Below, piece after piece: positions 14,385-24,781 of a stretch of DNA of 64,000 nucleotides. The stretch is taken from assembly GCF_003611465.1 (NCBI RefSeq), contig NZ_RAXV01000009.1:1-64000 (forward strand). The letters are read 5' to 3'. Positions within the stretch are counted from its first letter, which is position 1, and every line of letters begins with the position of its first letter. Both the position numbers and the translations under genes were made by a program. The notes beneath the pieces are model-generated. The model made no database searches and was not told where the DNA came from. It saw nothing but the letters and a program-made list of their open reading frames with translations. The DNA is from Acinetobacter tianfuensis (GTDB lineage Bacteria; Pseudomonadota; Gammaproteobacteria; Pseudomonadales; Moraxellaceae).

Positions 14385-16616
14385 TTAAGCAGTTTCAAGC
14401 GCTGCGTTAAGTGTTGCGCTTGGACGCATAACAGCATTTACTTTTGCTGTATCAATTGCGTAGTAACCGCCGATATCAACAGATTTGCCTTGAACTTCTG
14501 CAAGTTCAGCAACAATCTTGTCTTCGTTTTCAGCAAGCGCTTTCGCAAGAGGCGCAAACTTCGCTTTAAGCTCAGCATTTTCGTCTTGAGCAGCAAGTGC
14601 TTCAGCCCAGAATTTAGCTAGGTAGAAGTGGCTGCCGCGGTTGTCCAGCTCACCTGTACGGCGTGATGGAGACTTGTCGTTGTCAAGAAGTTGACCAGTT
14701 GCTTGGTCAAGTGTCTTAGCAAGAAGTTTCGCTTGAGCATTGTCTTCTTTAATGCCTAGTTCTTCTAGAGAAACTGCTAATGCAAGGAATTCACCTAGTG
14801 AGTCCCAGCGCAAGTGGTTTTCTTCTACAAGCTGCTGTACGTGTTTAGGAGCTGAACCGCCAGCACCAGTTTCGTACATGCCGCCGCCCGCCATTAACGG
14901 AACGATAGAAAGCATTTTAGCAGAAGTGCCAAGCTCCATAATTGGGAACAAGTCTGTGAGGTAGTCACGAAGGATGTTGCCTGTTACAGAAATTGTATCT
15001 AGGCCGCGGGCAACACGCTCAAGTGTGTAACGCATTGCACGGACTTGAGACATGATTTGAATGTCTAAGCCAGCTGTGTCGTGATCTTTCAAGTACTTTT
15101 GTACTTTTTTGATCACTTCGTTTTCGTGCGGGCGGTACGGGTCTAACCAGAAGATTGCCGGCATGCCAGAGTTGCGTGCACGTGTTACAGCAAGTTTTAC
15201 CCAGTCTTGGATTGGAGCGTCTTTCACCTGACACATGCGCCAGATATCGCCTTCTTCCACGTTCTGTGACATTAAAACTTCACCAGTTTCGATGTCAGTG
15301 ATGTTTGCAACACCAGCAGCAGACACTTCAAAAGTTTTGTCGTGTGAGCCGTATTCTTCAGCTTTTTGAGCCATTAGGCCTACGTTTGGCACTGTACCCA
15401 TAGTACGCGGGTCAAAGTTGCCATTCCACTTACAGAAATTCAGCATTTCTTGGTAGATACGTGCGAATGTAGATTCAGGCATCACTGCTTTACAGTCATA
15501 AGGTTTGCCGTCAGCACCCCACATTTTGCCGCCGCCGCGAATCATTGCAGGCATAGAAGCATCTACAATTACGTCGTTAGGAGAGTGGAAGTTAGTGATG
15601 CCTTTTGCTGAGTCAACCATTGCAAGTGCAGGACGGTGTTCTTGGCAAGCGTGAAGATCTTCGATGATTTCTTCGCGTAAAGACGTTGGAAGCGCCGCGA
15701 TCTTTTCATAAAGACCTGCCATGCCGTTGTTTACGTTAATGCCTAACTCGTCAAATAGTTTGCCGTGTTTCTCGAAAGCATCTTTGTAGTAAATTTTCAC
15801 ACAGTGACCGAATACAATCGGGTGTGAAACTTTCATCATTGTCGCTTTAACGTGTAAAGAGAACAAAATACCTGCTTCACGGCAATCTTCTAATTCTTTT
15901 TCATAAAAGTCGCAAAGCGCTTTCTTGCTCATAAACATTGAGTCAATAATTTCGCCGTCTTGAAGCGCAACTTTGTCTTTAAGAACGATTGTTTCACCGT
16001 TAGCAGTGATCAACTCCATTTTTACATTGCGAGCACGGTCAAGTGTCATTGATTTTTCGCCATGGTAGAAGTCGCCTTCGTCCATGTGAGAAACGTGAGT
16101 TTGTGACCATTGTTTCCATTCACCCATAGAGTGCGGGTGTTTTTTCGCATAGTTTTTAACAGCAGCAGGCGCACGGCGGTCAGAGTTGCCTTCGCGCAGC
16201 ACTGGGTTTACCGCAGAACCTAAGCATTTGCCGAAGCGAGCTTTAAGCGCTTTTTCTTCGTCAGTTGTTGGGTTTTCAGGGTAGTCAGGAATTGCATAGC
16301 CTTTAGATTGAAGCTCTTTGATACAAGCAGTCAGCTGAGCTACAGAAGCACTAATATTCGGCAGTTTAATGATATTAGTATCTGGATCTTGTGTTAGACG
16401 GCCAAGTTCTGCAAGGTTATCAGTAACTTTTTGTTCGTCTGTTAAGTACTCAGAAAATTCTGCAAGCACACGTGCAGCGACAGAGATATCGCTCTTAACG
16501 ATCTCGATGCCCGCTGGCTTGGTAAAGGTCTCAATGATCGGCAGTAGTGAGTAAGTCGCCAGCAGAGGCGCCTCATCGGTCAGTGTGTAAATGATTTTTG
16601 ACTTGCCACCAGCCAT
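14385..16616 (-). CDS. icd: Isocitrate dehydrogenase, NADP-dependent, monomeric (IDH-II)
   Basis: 743 residues, the standard size of monomeric NADP-dependent isocitrate dehydrogenase, unrelated in sequence to the dimeric enzyme. It oxidises isocitrate to 2-oxoglutarate in the TCA cycle. Family segments seen: [37 protein letters not shown], the KHPHSMGEW region, [26 protein letters not shown] and [14 protein letters not shown], which contain substrate- and cofactor-binding residues. Single-gene unit with a long upstream region and its own terminator. Confidence 0.96.
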   Translation of the reverse strand: MAGGKSKIIYTLTDEAPLLATYSLLPIIETFTKPAGIEIVKSDISVAARVLAEFSEYLTDEQKVTDNLAELGRLTQDPDTNIIKLPNISASVAQLTACIKELQSKGYAIPDYPENPTTDEEKALKARFGKCLGSAVNPVLREGNSDRRAPAAVKNYAKKHPHSMGEWKQWSQTHVSHMDEGDFYHGEKSMTLDRARNVKMELITANGETIVLKDKVALQDGEIIDSMFMSKKALCDFYEKELEDCREAGILFSLHVKATMMKVSHPIVFGHCVKIYYKDAFEKHGKLFDELGINVNNGMAGLYEKIAALPTSLREEIIEDLHACQEHRPALAMVDSAKGITNFHSPNDVIVDASMPAMIRGGGKMWGADGKPYDCKAVMPESTFARIYQEMLNFCKWNGNFDPRTMGTVPNVGLMAQKAEEYGSHDKTFEVSAAGVANITDIETGEVLMSQNVEEGDIWRMCQVKDAPIQDWVKLAVTRARNSGMPAIFWLDPYRPHENEVIKKVQKYLKDHDTAGLDIQIMSQVRAMRYTLERVARGLDTISVTGNILRDYLTDLFPIMELGTSAKMLSIVPLMAGGGMYETGAGGSAPKHVQQLVEENHLRWDSLGEFLALAVSLEELGIKEDNAQAKLLAKTLDQATGQLLDNDKSPSRRTGELDNRGSHFYLAKFWAEALAAQDENAELKAKFAPLAKALAENEDKIVAELAEVQGKSVDIGGYYAIDTAKVNAVMRPSATLNAALETA

Positions 16617-17563
16617 ATATAGCCCCTTGCGTAGATAATGTTTTCTAGAGCCGAGCTTGTGGCTCAGCCCCTAAGAACCGATTTGCTTAAATAAAACAGT
16701 GAAAGTATCGGTGTTCACGGCTTTTCAGTCAACGGGATATCCTGTGATGATGCCATTTCGCTGAAAAATGATACAATATTTATGAGCGCTATAGATGTGT
16801 AAATTTTTATTGAATTTGAAAAATGCCGTAATTTGTTGAATTTTGAAAGTTGTTTTGTTGCGGTATTTACATTTATCTTATTGAATTTCATTTGTATTTT
16901 TTGTTTTTTAATCAATTAATATAAAACGGCTATTAAGTTATAAGAAAAAATAGATACCCGTCTTATGCCGCGTTGGTTTTTTTAACTGCATCTGAGCCGC
17001 ATTGCATTTTGTCGGAAAATTGTAAAATTATATGTGCTAGGTATTTCGCTATTTTATGAAGAAACCGAAAAAAGCGGGTGTTTTTTTGCATTGTTCTACA
17101 ATTTTTTGTGCTTTATTGATGTGCTTGAAATAGCCCGTTTTACCTCCTCTGTTTGGGTCGAAACAAAGCCTTACAATTATGAAAATATCGTCTTAATTAT
17201 TTTGAGTTGAGAAGTGAGTGAAGGTAAAAGTGAATGTGATTTTAAATATGTGATGAAGATAACAATTGTGCTGTGCTTTATGTAAGTATTCTGTAAATGA
17301 GGTGCTGCCGGAAATGTGATAGATCAAGCCTTTAGCTGTTTGTTTAAGGGTTATTTTTCAATAATAATATTTGAAATGTTTCGTTAAATTTTTACATATT
17401 TATTCAAAAACTTAATTAAACCAAATGGTAAAATAATAATTATGGTTCTGCTGCGGTTTTTATTCTTTGTTTTTGTTTTGAAGATTGCTTGAATTGTTTG
17501 TTTATTTTTGTTAGTAAAGTAAAATAGTCGGGTTTCCTTCAGTCATTTTTGAGCAGGTTGTCT
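16617..17563. other. Long AT-rich intergenic region, icd to histidine kinase
   Basis: About 950 bases between divergent genes with no convincing reading frame; the few short open stretches lack ribosome sites and family features. It must hold the promoters of both genes. No tRNA, strong hairpin or repeated motif was recognised. A small RNA cannot be excluded. Confidence 0.6.
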
Positions 17564-18853
17564 ATGGTGGTTAAACTCTTAGATATAGGTGCGCAGACCG
17601 AGCAGTTGGCTGCATGCAGGCTCTCATTGCTGATGGGAGTCTATACAGATGATAATAAGATTGCAGACTTCTTAAAGTTTGCACGCGGCATTCTGCAAAT
17701 GGACAGCGCTATTTTAGCATTTAAAGATGAGCCGTATATTTGGTATAGCTCAGATCGCGAATTTAAAGCATTTATGGCGGCGGCTGATGAGCGCTTGCAG
17801 GAATTTTTCCAGCATACAGACCGCTTAGATGTGTCACATCCGCTATTTCCGCAGCTTTCGGCTTATGCGCACAGCTTAGGTGTGGAGCATAAGCGCATGG
17901 TGGCATTTGATTTAAAGGATGATCAGGACAGTATTGGTCAGGTTTTTCTATTTGATGATCGGGAAGACGGCTATACCGAAAAGCAGCTGAGCATTGTGGA
18001 GGAGTTTGTACAAAGCTTGGTGAGCGTATTGCGCCTTCGGATTGAAAATGCTGAATTGAAAGAGATGTTTGAGCAGCAATCTGCTTTAAATTATAGCAAG
18101 ACTAAGTTCTTCCAAATTATCGCGCATGATCTGCGTGCGCCGTTTCATGGTTTATTGGGTTTTTCAGAAGTGCTGTCTCAAGAGCGAGATACGCTGGATG
18201 AATCAAGCATTCAAAATATTTCAGAATATTTATTTGACACTGCGCAATCGACGTATAACTTGCTGGAAAATTTATTGAACTGGGCAATGGCGGAAGGCGG
18301 CCGTTTTGTTTATCACCCGATAAATTTTGATTTGAATCAGGCTTCGACCATTGTCTGCAGTGTGCTGAACAGCTTGGCGGTGAACAAAAATATTGAATTG
18401 GAAAATGCTGTGCCTGCGCATTTGAAGGTAAATGCAGATATTAATATGATCACTTCAGTGATTCAGAACTTGGTTTCTAATGCGCTGAAATTTACACCGA
18501 CAGACGGTACTGGCAAAGTGATTATTCGTGCCGAGGAGCGTGATGAATATATCCGTCTGACCGTGCAGGATACGGGTTTAGGCATGACGAAAATGCAAAT
18601 GGACAATGTCTTTGAGCAAAAGCTGGCCATCAGTATGAAAGGTACAGCCGGAGAGAAAGGCACTGGTCTAGGGCTGGTATTGTGCAAGCGTTTTGTAGAA
18701 ATGAACCACGGTGAAATTTATGTGATGTCGCGTGAGGGGGAGGGAACTGCTTTTACGGTAGATTTGCCTAAAGCCACCAGTTTAAATCATGCATTGAGTA
18801 CAGACAGTTCTGGTAAGGCAAAACCTGAAGAAAAGTCACAGGTTGGCGGATAA
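17564..18853 (+). CDS. Cytoplasmic GAF-type sensor histidine kinase
   Basis: 429 residues from the ATG at 17564 (AGG six bases upstream); a TTG at 17549 is in frame but weaker. No membrane segment. N-terminal about 150 residues resemble a GAF sensor; a helix leads to the HisKA box FFQIIAHDLRAP with H188, then HATPase N box NLVSNALKF, G1 DTGLGM and G2 GTGLGLVLCKRF. It phosphorylates a partner response regulator not encoded nearby, so it is an orphan kinase. Short acidic/Ser C-terminal tail. The signal is unknown; GAF domains bind small ligands or haem. Confidence 0.9.
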   Translation: MVVKLLDIGAQTEQLAACRLSLLMGVYTDDNKIADFLKFARGILQMDSAILAFKDEPYIWYSSDREFKAFMAAADERLQEFFQHTDRLDVSHPLFPQLSAYAHSLGVEHKRMVAFDLKDDQDSIGQVFLFDDREDGYTEKQLSIVEEFVQSLVSVLRLRIENAELKEMFEQQSALNYSKTKFFQIIAHDLRAPFHGLLGFSEVLSQERDTLDESSIQNISEYLFDTAQSTYNLLENLLNWAMAEGGRFVYHPINFDLNQASTIVCSVLNSLAVNKNIELENAVPAHLKVNADINMITSVIQNLVSNALKFTPTDGTGKVIIRAEERDEYIRLTVQDTGLGMTKMQMDNVFEQKLAISMKGTAGEKGTGLGLVLCKRFVEMNHGEIYVMSREGEGTAFTVDLPKATSLNHALSTDSSGKAKPEEKSQVGG

Positions 18854-18931
18854 AAACCGAATCTTTTATTCCCATGGCGTATCTTCTGCTGATATAACTA
18901 GATGCATTGAAGGTTTAGGGTGCTGTGTAGG

Positions 18932-21673
18932 ATGAATGCGGAACAATTGCAAAAAACATTGGTTGCCAGCCAATATGCTGAACAAGTCTTGGGCAATCAT
19001 ACCGAACTGATTCAGCAAGATTATGCAATTGATCAATTTCTCAGTCCGCTCAGTACGGTCCAAATACACAATTATATTTCTGATGCTTTAGACGGTATTG
19101 CCGATGAAAGCGCTTGGATGCGCGCGATGCGCATACTGCGCGCCCGTCTAATGTTCCGCTGGATTTGGCAAGATGCCAATCGGCTGACTAATGTCGTCAC
19201 ACTTACCCGTGAACTTTCTGATTTTGCTGATGCCGCGATTTGCGCAGCCAAAGCATTTGCTTATGAGCCTTTAAAAGCCAAACATGGTGAGCCGATGGGC
19301 TATAACGGCAAGCTGCAGGACCTGATTGTGATTGCGATGGGCAAGTTAGGTGCGCAGGAGCTGAACTTATCCAGTGATATTGATCTGATATTTGCCTTTG
19401 ATGAGCAGGGTGAAACCAATGGCCGTAAATGTATCGAGGTACAGCAGTTCTGTATTTTATGGGGCCAAAAACTTATTTATTTACTGGATCACATTAGTGC
19501 CGATGGCTTTGTTTTTCGTGTAGATATGCGCCTGCGTCCTTGGGGGGATGGTTCGGCTTTGGCAATTAGCCACGTCGCTTTGGAAAAATATCTCAGTCAG
19601 CATGGCCGTGAGTGGGAACGTTATGCGTGGATTAAAGCGCGTATTGTCACTGGCGGTAAAGATGGTGATGACTTGCTGGAAATGACCCGCCCGTTTGTGT
19701 TTCGTAAATATGTGGACTACACCGCCTTTGAAGCCATGCGTGAAATGAAAGGCATGATTGAACGGGAAGTGCAGCGCCGTAATATTGAAGATGATATTAA
19801 GCTTGGGGCCGGCGGCATTCGTGAAGTTGAATTTATTGTTCAGGTCTTTCAGCTGATTTATGGCGGCTCTAAGCTGGAACTGCAAGACCGTCAGTGTTTA
19901 GTCAGCCTGCAGCATTTAGGTGAATTTGGCCTGCTGGATACAACGGCTGTTGCTGAGCTTGAGGATGCGTATTTATTTCTACGCCGTATTGAACATGCTA
20001 TTCAGGCATTGAACGATCAGCAGACGCAGTCTTTGCCGATTGAGCCTGATTTGCGCCGCCGTATGCTGGAAACGCTGGGATTTGCCGATTGGGATGCATT
20101 TTTAGCTGTGCTGAATGAAAAGCGCGCTAAAGTGATTTATCAGTTTTTGCATCTGATTAAAGAAAAAGAGGTGAATCATTTAGAAGAGGGGTTTAGCCAG
20201 CTGGAACAGCGTTTAAGTGAAGTGCTGGATGACAATACTAAAAATTTAGTACATGAATTTTGGCATGGGCATGCATTAAAAAAATTGCCAGCGAAAGCTG
20301 TACAGCGTTTAAAAGCATTTTGGCCGCATTTGGTCGAAGCTGTGATCCAGTCAGATAATCCGCAAATTGCTTTGCAGCGGCTGATGCCGCTGGTTGAATC
20401 AGTCATGCGCCGTACCGTGTATTTGGTGATGCTGATTGAAAGCAAAGGCGCGCTGCAGCGTTTAGTTAAAATGGCCACCGTCAGCCCTTGGATTTGTGAG
20501 GAATTAACACATTATCCTGTGCTGCTGGATGAATTTTTGTCCATGGATTTTGAACTGCCAAAGCGTAAAGATCTAGAGGATTCACTGCGCCAGCAATTGC
20601 TCCGTATTGAAATAGATCAAGTTGAAGATCAGATGCGTGTACTGCGCCTGTTTAAAAAATCCAATGTTTTGGCCGTTGCGGCCAGTGATGTTTTAGCAGA
20701 AAGTCCGCTGATGAAGGTTTCTGATGCTTTAACGGATATTGCTGAGGTTTCGGTCAATGCCGCATTGCATTTGGCTTATCAGATAGTAGCGAAAAAGCAT
20801 GGCTATCCATTAGATGCTGATGGACAGCGCTGTGCGCTGGATTATATGTCCTTTGCGGTCATTGGCTATGGCAAAGTCGGCGGCATTGAGCTGGGCTATG
20901 GTTCAGATTTAGATCTGGTGTTTATTCATTATATGGATGAGCAGGCAGATACGGATGGCACTAAGCCAATCAGCGGTTTTGAATTTGCTATGCGTGTCGG
21001 GCAGAAGTTTGTTTCGTTAATGACTACGCAAACTTTGGATGGACGTATTTATGAAGTGGATACGCGTTTACGCCCTTCTGGTGAAGCGGGCCTGCTGGTT
21101 ACCAGCTTAAAAGCATTTGAGCAGTATCAGCTGAAAAGCGCATGGCTGTGGGAGCATCAGGCTTTAGTGCGGGCGCGTCCAATTGCAGGTGAAATGCAAT
21201 TACAGAAAAAATTTGAGCAATTACGCTGTGATATTTTGACTCAGCCGCGTGATGAGGCGCATGTGCGCGCCGAAGTGCTGAAAATGCGTGAAAAAATGAA
21301 AGATCATCTTGGATCATCAAAAGAGCAGAAAAAAGATGGAATTTTTCATTTAAAACAGGATGCAGGTGGTATCGTCGACATAGAATTTATGGCACAGTAT
21401 GCGGTACTCGCATGGAGTGGAGCGAATCCGGATCTCGCTCACTACTCCGATAATGTACGAATCCTTGAGGATGCCGCAAAGACAAGTTGCTTATCCAGTG
21501 ACGACGCGACAGCATTGATTCAAGCTTATCTCAGCGAACGTGCCGAAAGCCACCGTCTAGCCCTTGCAAATCAATCCATGCAAGTCAGCGCTAGCGATTG
21601 GCGTGATATCCGAGAGGTCGTTTGCAAGTTATGGCAAAGATTAATTGATCCAGCTGCTCAGGCGGTTGGGTAG
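18932..21673 (+). CDS. glnE: Bifunctional glutamine synthetase adenylyltransferase/adenylyl-removing enzyme
   Basis: 913 residues. Two nucleotidyltransferase halves: the N-terminal adenylyl-removing half has GKLGAQELNLSSDIDLIF, the C-terminal adenylylating half GYGKVGGIELGYGSDLDLVF, each followed by an RLRPxG motif (DMRLRPWGDG, DTRLRPSGEAG). It adds or removes AMP on glutamine synthetase in response to nitrogen status relayed by PII. The ATG at 18932 is chosen; GTG at 18920 overlaps the AGGG site. ilvE follows 35 bases on, perhaps cotranscribed. Confidence 0.96.
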   Translation: MNAEQLQKTLVASQYAEQVLGNHTELIQQDYAIDQFLSPLSTVQIHNYISDALDGIADESAWMRAMRILRARLMFRWIWQDANRLTNVVTLTRELSDFADAAICAAKAFAYEPLKAKHGEPMGYNGKLQDLIVIAMGKLGAQELNLSSDIDLIFAFDEQGETNGRKCIEVQQFCILWGQKLIYLLDHISADGFVFRVDMRLRPWGDGSALAISHVALEKYLSQHGREWERYAWIKARIVTGGKDGDDLLEMTRPFVFRKYVDYTAFEAMREMKGMIEREVQRRNIEDDIKLGAGGIREVEFIVQVFQLIYGGSKLELQDRQCLVSLQHLGEFGLLDTTAVAELEDAYLFLRRIEHAIQALNDQQTQSLPIEPDLRRRMLETLGFADWDAFLAVLNEKRAKVIYQFLHLIKEKEVNHLEEGFSQLEQRLSEVLDDNTKNLVHEFWHGHALKKLPAKAVQRLKAFWPHLVEAVIQSDNPQIALQRLMPLVESVMRRTVYLVMLIESKGALQRLVKMATVSPWICEELTHYPVLLDEFLSMDFELPKRKDLEDSLRQQLLRIEIDQVEDQMRVLRLFKKSNVLAVAASDVLAESPLMKVSDALTDIAEVSVNAALHLAYQIVAKKHGYPLDADGQRCALDYMSFAVIGYGKVGGIELGYGSDLDLVFIHYMDEQADTDGTKPISGFEFAMRVGQKFVSLMTTQTLDGRIYEVDTRLRPSGEAGLLVTSLKAFEQYQLKSAWLWEHQALVRARPIAGEMQLQKKFEQLRCDILTQPRDEAHVRAEVLKMREKMKDHLGSSKEQKKDGIFHLKQDAGGIVDIEFMAQYAVLAWSGANPDLAHYSDNVRILEDAAKTSCLSSDDATALIQAYLSERAESHRLALANQSMQVSASDWRDIREVVCKLWQRLIDPAAQAVG

Positions 21674-21708
21674 AAAATGACTGTGTATAAAAATTTGGAG
21701 TTTAGGTC

Positions 21709-22635
21709 ATGAATTTGGCTGATCGTGATGGTTTTATTTGGCAAGATGGACAATTAGTTGATTGGCGTGAGGCGAAAACTCACGTCCTAACACACACATT
21801 ACACTACAGTATGGGTGTGTTTGAAGGTGTCCGTGCTTATGAAACTCCGAATGGTACTGCAATTTTCCGTTTAAAAGAGCACACAAAGCGTCTATTAAAC
21901 TCTGCCAAAATTTACCAAATGAAAGTTCCGTTTGATCAAGCAGCGCTTGAGCAAGCTCAAATTGATGTGGTTCGTGAAAACAAATTAGCATCTTGCTATT
22001 TGCGTCCAATCATTTTTATCGGTTCGGAAAAACTAGGTATTGCTGCAACTGACAACACAATTCACGCTGTTGTAGCTGCATGGAGCTGGGGCGCTTACCT
22101 TGGGGAAGAAGCGATGGCGAAAGGCATCCGCGTGAAAACTTCATCATTTACACATCATCATCCAAACGTGACGATGTGTAAAGCAAAAGCATCTGGCAAC
22201 TATACGTTATCTATTCTTGCTCACCAAGAAGTGGCGCATTCAGGTTATGACGAAGCAATGCTGCTTGATCCGCAAGGCTATGTTTGCCAGGGTTCAGGTG
22301 AAAACGTATTCCTTGTGCGTGATGGCGTGATTCATACACCAGATATCGCTGGCGGCGCTTTGGACGGTATTACGCGTCAAACTATTATTACCATTGCTAA
22401 AGACCTTGGTTATGACGTGATTGAACGCCGTATTACACGTGATGAGTTCTATATCGCAGACGAAGCATTCTTCACTGGTACTGCTGCTGAAGTAACGCCA
22501 ATCCGTGAATATGATGACCGTCAAATTGGTGAAGGTGTTCGCGGTCCAATCACAACACAAATCCAAAAAGCATACTTCGATGCAGTTCAGGGTAAAGACC
22601 CTAAATATGCACACTGGTTAACTTACGTAAAATAA
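21709..22635 (+). CDS. ilvE: Branched-chain amino acid aminotransferase
   Basis: 308 residues, class IV PLP-dependent aminotransferase. It exchanges amino groups between Leu, Ile, Val and 2-oxoglutarate, the last step of branched-chain synthesis. Seen: HYSMGVFEGVRAYETPNG, RPIIFIGSEKLGI, the PLP-lysine region CKAKASGNYTLSILA, LLDPQGYVCQGSGENVF and the C-terminal FFTGTAAEVTPI. GGAG lies upstream of the ATG. In Acinetobacter it marks the left border of the outer-core locus. A terminator follows. Confidence 0.96.
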   Translation: MNLADRDGFIWQDGQLVDWREAKTHVLTHTLHYSMGVFEGVRAYETPNGTAIFRLKEHTKRLLNSAKIYQMKVPFDQAALEQAQIDVVRENKLASCYLRPIIFIGSEKLGIAATDNTIHAVVAAWSWGAYLGEEAMAKGIRVKTSSFTHHHPNVTMCKAKASGNYTLSILAHQEVAHSGYDEAMLLDPQGYVCQGSGENVFLVRDGVIHTPDIAGGALDGITRQTIITIAKDLGYDVIERRITRDEFYIADEAFFTGTAAEVTPIREYDDRQIGEGVRGPITTQIQKAYFDAVQGKDPKYAHWLTYVK

Positions 22636-22654
22636 GTCAATCGGTTAAGATGAA

Positions 22655-22682
22655 AAGGCGGAACATTAGTTTCGCTTTTTTT
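22655..22682 (+). terminator. Terminator after ilvE
   Basis: AAGGCGGAAC, ATTA loop, GTTTCGCTT with one G-U pair, then a T run. It separates ilvE from the outer-core genes. Confidence 0.75.
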
Positions 22683-22706
22683 ATTGGCTGATTTACAGGA
22701 TTTTGA

Positions 22707-23612
22707 ATGCATATCGTCTATGTGAGTGATGGAAAAGCAGGGCACCGTTCGCAAGCTGTAGGCTTATTCAAAGCACTGCAAAGACAAGCCAATGAAGACG
22801 TCAGTTTTGAAGAAATTGCAATCGATCAGCTGCCAGTATTCAGTCTATTGGGGCATTGGGGTAAACAGCAGCTGTCTGTGTTAAGCAAAGCACCTGATTA
22901 TATTATTGGGGTGGGCAGTCATACTCAGCTGCGCGTTTTGCTTTTAGGCAAAGTGTTTCCAAAGGCGAAAACTGTGATTTTAATGAAGCCGAATTTTCCA
23001 TTTGGCTGGTTTGATTATGCTGTCATTCCTGAGCATGACGGCGTGCCCGAAAATGGCAATGTCGTTTTAACGCAAGGGGCGCTGAATCCAATTGTCAATG
23101 AACAGCGTCATGTGCAAAACCGTATTCTGATTGCTTTGGGCGGTTCATCGAAACGCCATCAGTGGAATGCTGAAAAAGTATTAAATGCAATTCAAAATAT
23201 CGTAACTCATAATGCACAAGCTGAGATTATTTTAACGACTTCACGCCGTACACCAGCCGAGTTTTTGGCTGAATTGGAACGGCAGGATTATGCGTCTAAA
23301 TTGCAAATTTTTCCTGTAGCGGAAACGCCACAAGGCTGGATTTTTGAAGAAATGCAAAAAGCTGAGGCTGTTTGGGTGACTGAAGATAGCGTATCGATGA
23401 TTTATGAGGCGCTAACTGCTGGGTGTAAAGTTGGTGTGATTCCGATGGATCGATTAAAAGCGGATCGAATTGTGAAATCTGTAGATACCTTGTTGGATAA
23501 AAACATTGTTTCTGCACGGTTTAATCTTAAAGAGCTCACTGAGGCTGTTGCTTTTGAAGAAGCTTCGATCGTCGCGCAGAAGCTTTTAGCACAGGACAAT
23601 AACGAGAAATAG
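22707..23612 (+). CDS. ELM1-family (DUF1022) protein, start of outer-core locus
   Basis: 301 residues. Bacterial homologue of the mitochondrial-fission ELM1 family (DUF1022): opens IVYVSDGKAGHRSQAVGLF, then IIGVGSHTQLRVLLLGK, ILMKPNFPFGWFDYAVIPEHD, and the late WVTEDSVSMIYEALTAG, with an overall GT-B-like pattern. The biochemical role of bacterial members is not established; the fold and place beside glycosyltransferases suggest nucleotide-sugar or glycan work on the lipooligosaccharide core. ATG with AGGA six bases before. First gene after ilvE. Confidence 0.8.
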   Translation: MHIVYVSDGKAGHRSQAVGLFKALQRQANEDVSFEEIAIDQLPVFSLLGHWGKQQLSVLSKAPDYIIGVGSHTQLRVLLLGKVFPKAKTVILMKPNFPFGWFDYAVIPEHDGVPENGNVVLTQGALNPIVNEQRHVQNRILIALGGSSKRHQWNAEKVLNAIQNIVTHNAQAEIILTTSRRTPAEFLAELERQDYASKLQIFPVAETPQGWIFEEMQKAEAVWVTEDSVSMIYEALTAGCKVGVIPMDRLKADRIVKSVDTLLDKNIVSARFNLKELTEAVAFEEASIVAQKLLAQDNNEK

Positions 23613-23752
23613 TTCATATACAGAATTTCAATGGCTTAGCGCAGAAAAGCAATCACTAAGCTGCTGTTGTCAAAACCGCTTTATGCTATGCTTTTAAACT
23701 GAATATTAGAATATGCCGAATAGGCAGATAGCAGCTTGTTTTTGAGTGATTT

Positions 23753-24781
23753 ATGAAAATCTTACATATCGCGAATTTTGGATTTAATAAACAGGGTGCA
23801 CATTTTTATTGCACTGACCGTAAAATTTCCGCTGGTTTAATTGAAAACGGACACTTTGTTTATGATTTCAGTTTCCGCGATATGGCGCGTATGGGCACGA
23901 TTTTTAAAACGAAAAAACTCGGTGCGAATTGGGCCAATAAAGAAATTTTAAAGATCGTGAATAATATTGAACCCGATCTCGTATTGGTGGGTCACAGTGA
24001 CTTGATGAGTCCGACTGTGCTGCGCGATATCAAACAGCAATTTCCTCAAACCAAAATTGCTTTTTGGTATGTCGATCCCTTGTACTTAGAGCAGAAGTTA
24101 GGTTTTGTTCGTGAGTTTTCGCCGTATTTGGATGCCATTTTCTGTACTACAGGTGGCGAATACCTAAAAAAATTAAAGCAACCGCATTTAAAAACTGCTT
24201 ATATGCCGAACGTCGGTCATCGCAATGTTGAAGTATTAAAACAATTTGAATCTACGCGCATTGATAAAGAATTTATCTTCTGTGGCGTGGTGTATAAAGA
24301 ACCAGTCCGTGAGAAATTCTTAAAAGATTTGGCAGATACCTTAACTCAAAACAGTATTCAATATCAGTATTATGGCTGTTTTGAGCAACCGGGCGTATAT
24401 GGCAAAGGCTATTATAAAGTGCTGTCAGAATCGCGTATGGGTCTCAATTATTCACGTAAAAATGACGTGACCTTATACAGTTCAGACCGAATTGTGCAGC
24501 TCACAGGCAATGGCTTATTGACCTTTAGCCCGCGTATTCCAGGCTTCGATCAGCTCTATACAGAGCAAGAAGTGGTTTATTTTGATGACCAACATGATTT
24601 GGCGGCAAAAATTAAGCACTATGCAGGACATCCTGATGAAGCGAAGAAAATTGCACAAGCGGGCTGGAATAAAACCCGCAGTAGTTTTAATGCAAAACGT
24701 ATTACCCAGTTTATGATTGAAGTTACTTTTGATCAGCCATTGTCTGAAGCTTATGAATGGTCACACGAGGTATATGCTTAA
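23753..24781 (+). CDS. CgeB-like glycosyltransferase
   Basis: 342 residues. GT-B type with the CgeB/YkvP-like C-terminal region: MKILHIANFGFNKQGAHFY start, EPDLVLVGHSDLMSP, IAFWYVDPLYLE, YMPNVGHRN, then SRMGLNYSRKND and RIVQLTGNGLLTFSPR, which resembles the nucleotide-sugar binding end of the family. It probably adds a sugar to the lipooligosaccharide outer core at the cytoplasmic face. Its TAA overlaps the ATG of the deacetylase gene (TAATG), so the two are coupled. Donor and acceptor are unknown. Confidence 0.82.
   Translation: MKILHIANFGFNKQGAHFYCTDRKISAGLIENGHFVYDFSFRDMARMGTIFKTKKLGANWANKEILKIVNNIEPDLVLVGHSDLMSPTVLRDIKQQFPQTKIAFWYVDPLYLEQKLGFVREFSPYLDAIFCTTGGEYLKKLKQPHLKTAYMPNVGHRNVEVLKQFESTRIDKEFIFCGVVYKEPVREKFLKDLADTLTQNSIQYQYYGCFEQPGVYGKGYYKVLSESRMGLNYSRKNDVTLYSSDRIVQLTGNGLLTFSPRIPGFDQLYTEQEVVYFDDQHDLAAKIKHYAGHPDEAKKIAQAGWNKTRSSFNAKRITQFMIEVTFDQPLSEAYEWSHEVYA

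Noticed and set aside
16715-16915. 66-residue open frame upstream of icd
   Set aside because: AT-rich, Lys/Asn-rich, no ribosome site, no family features; lies in the icd promoter region.
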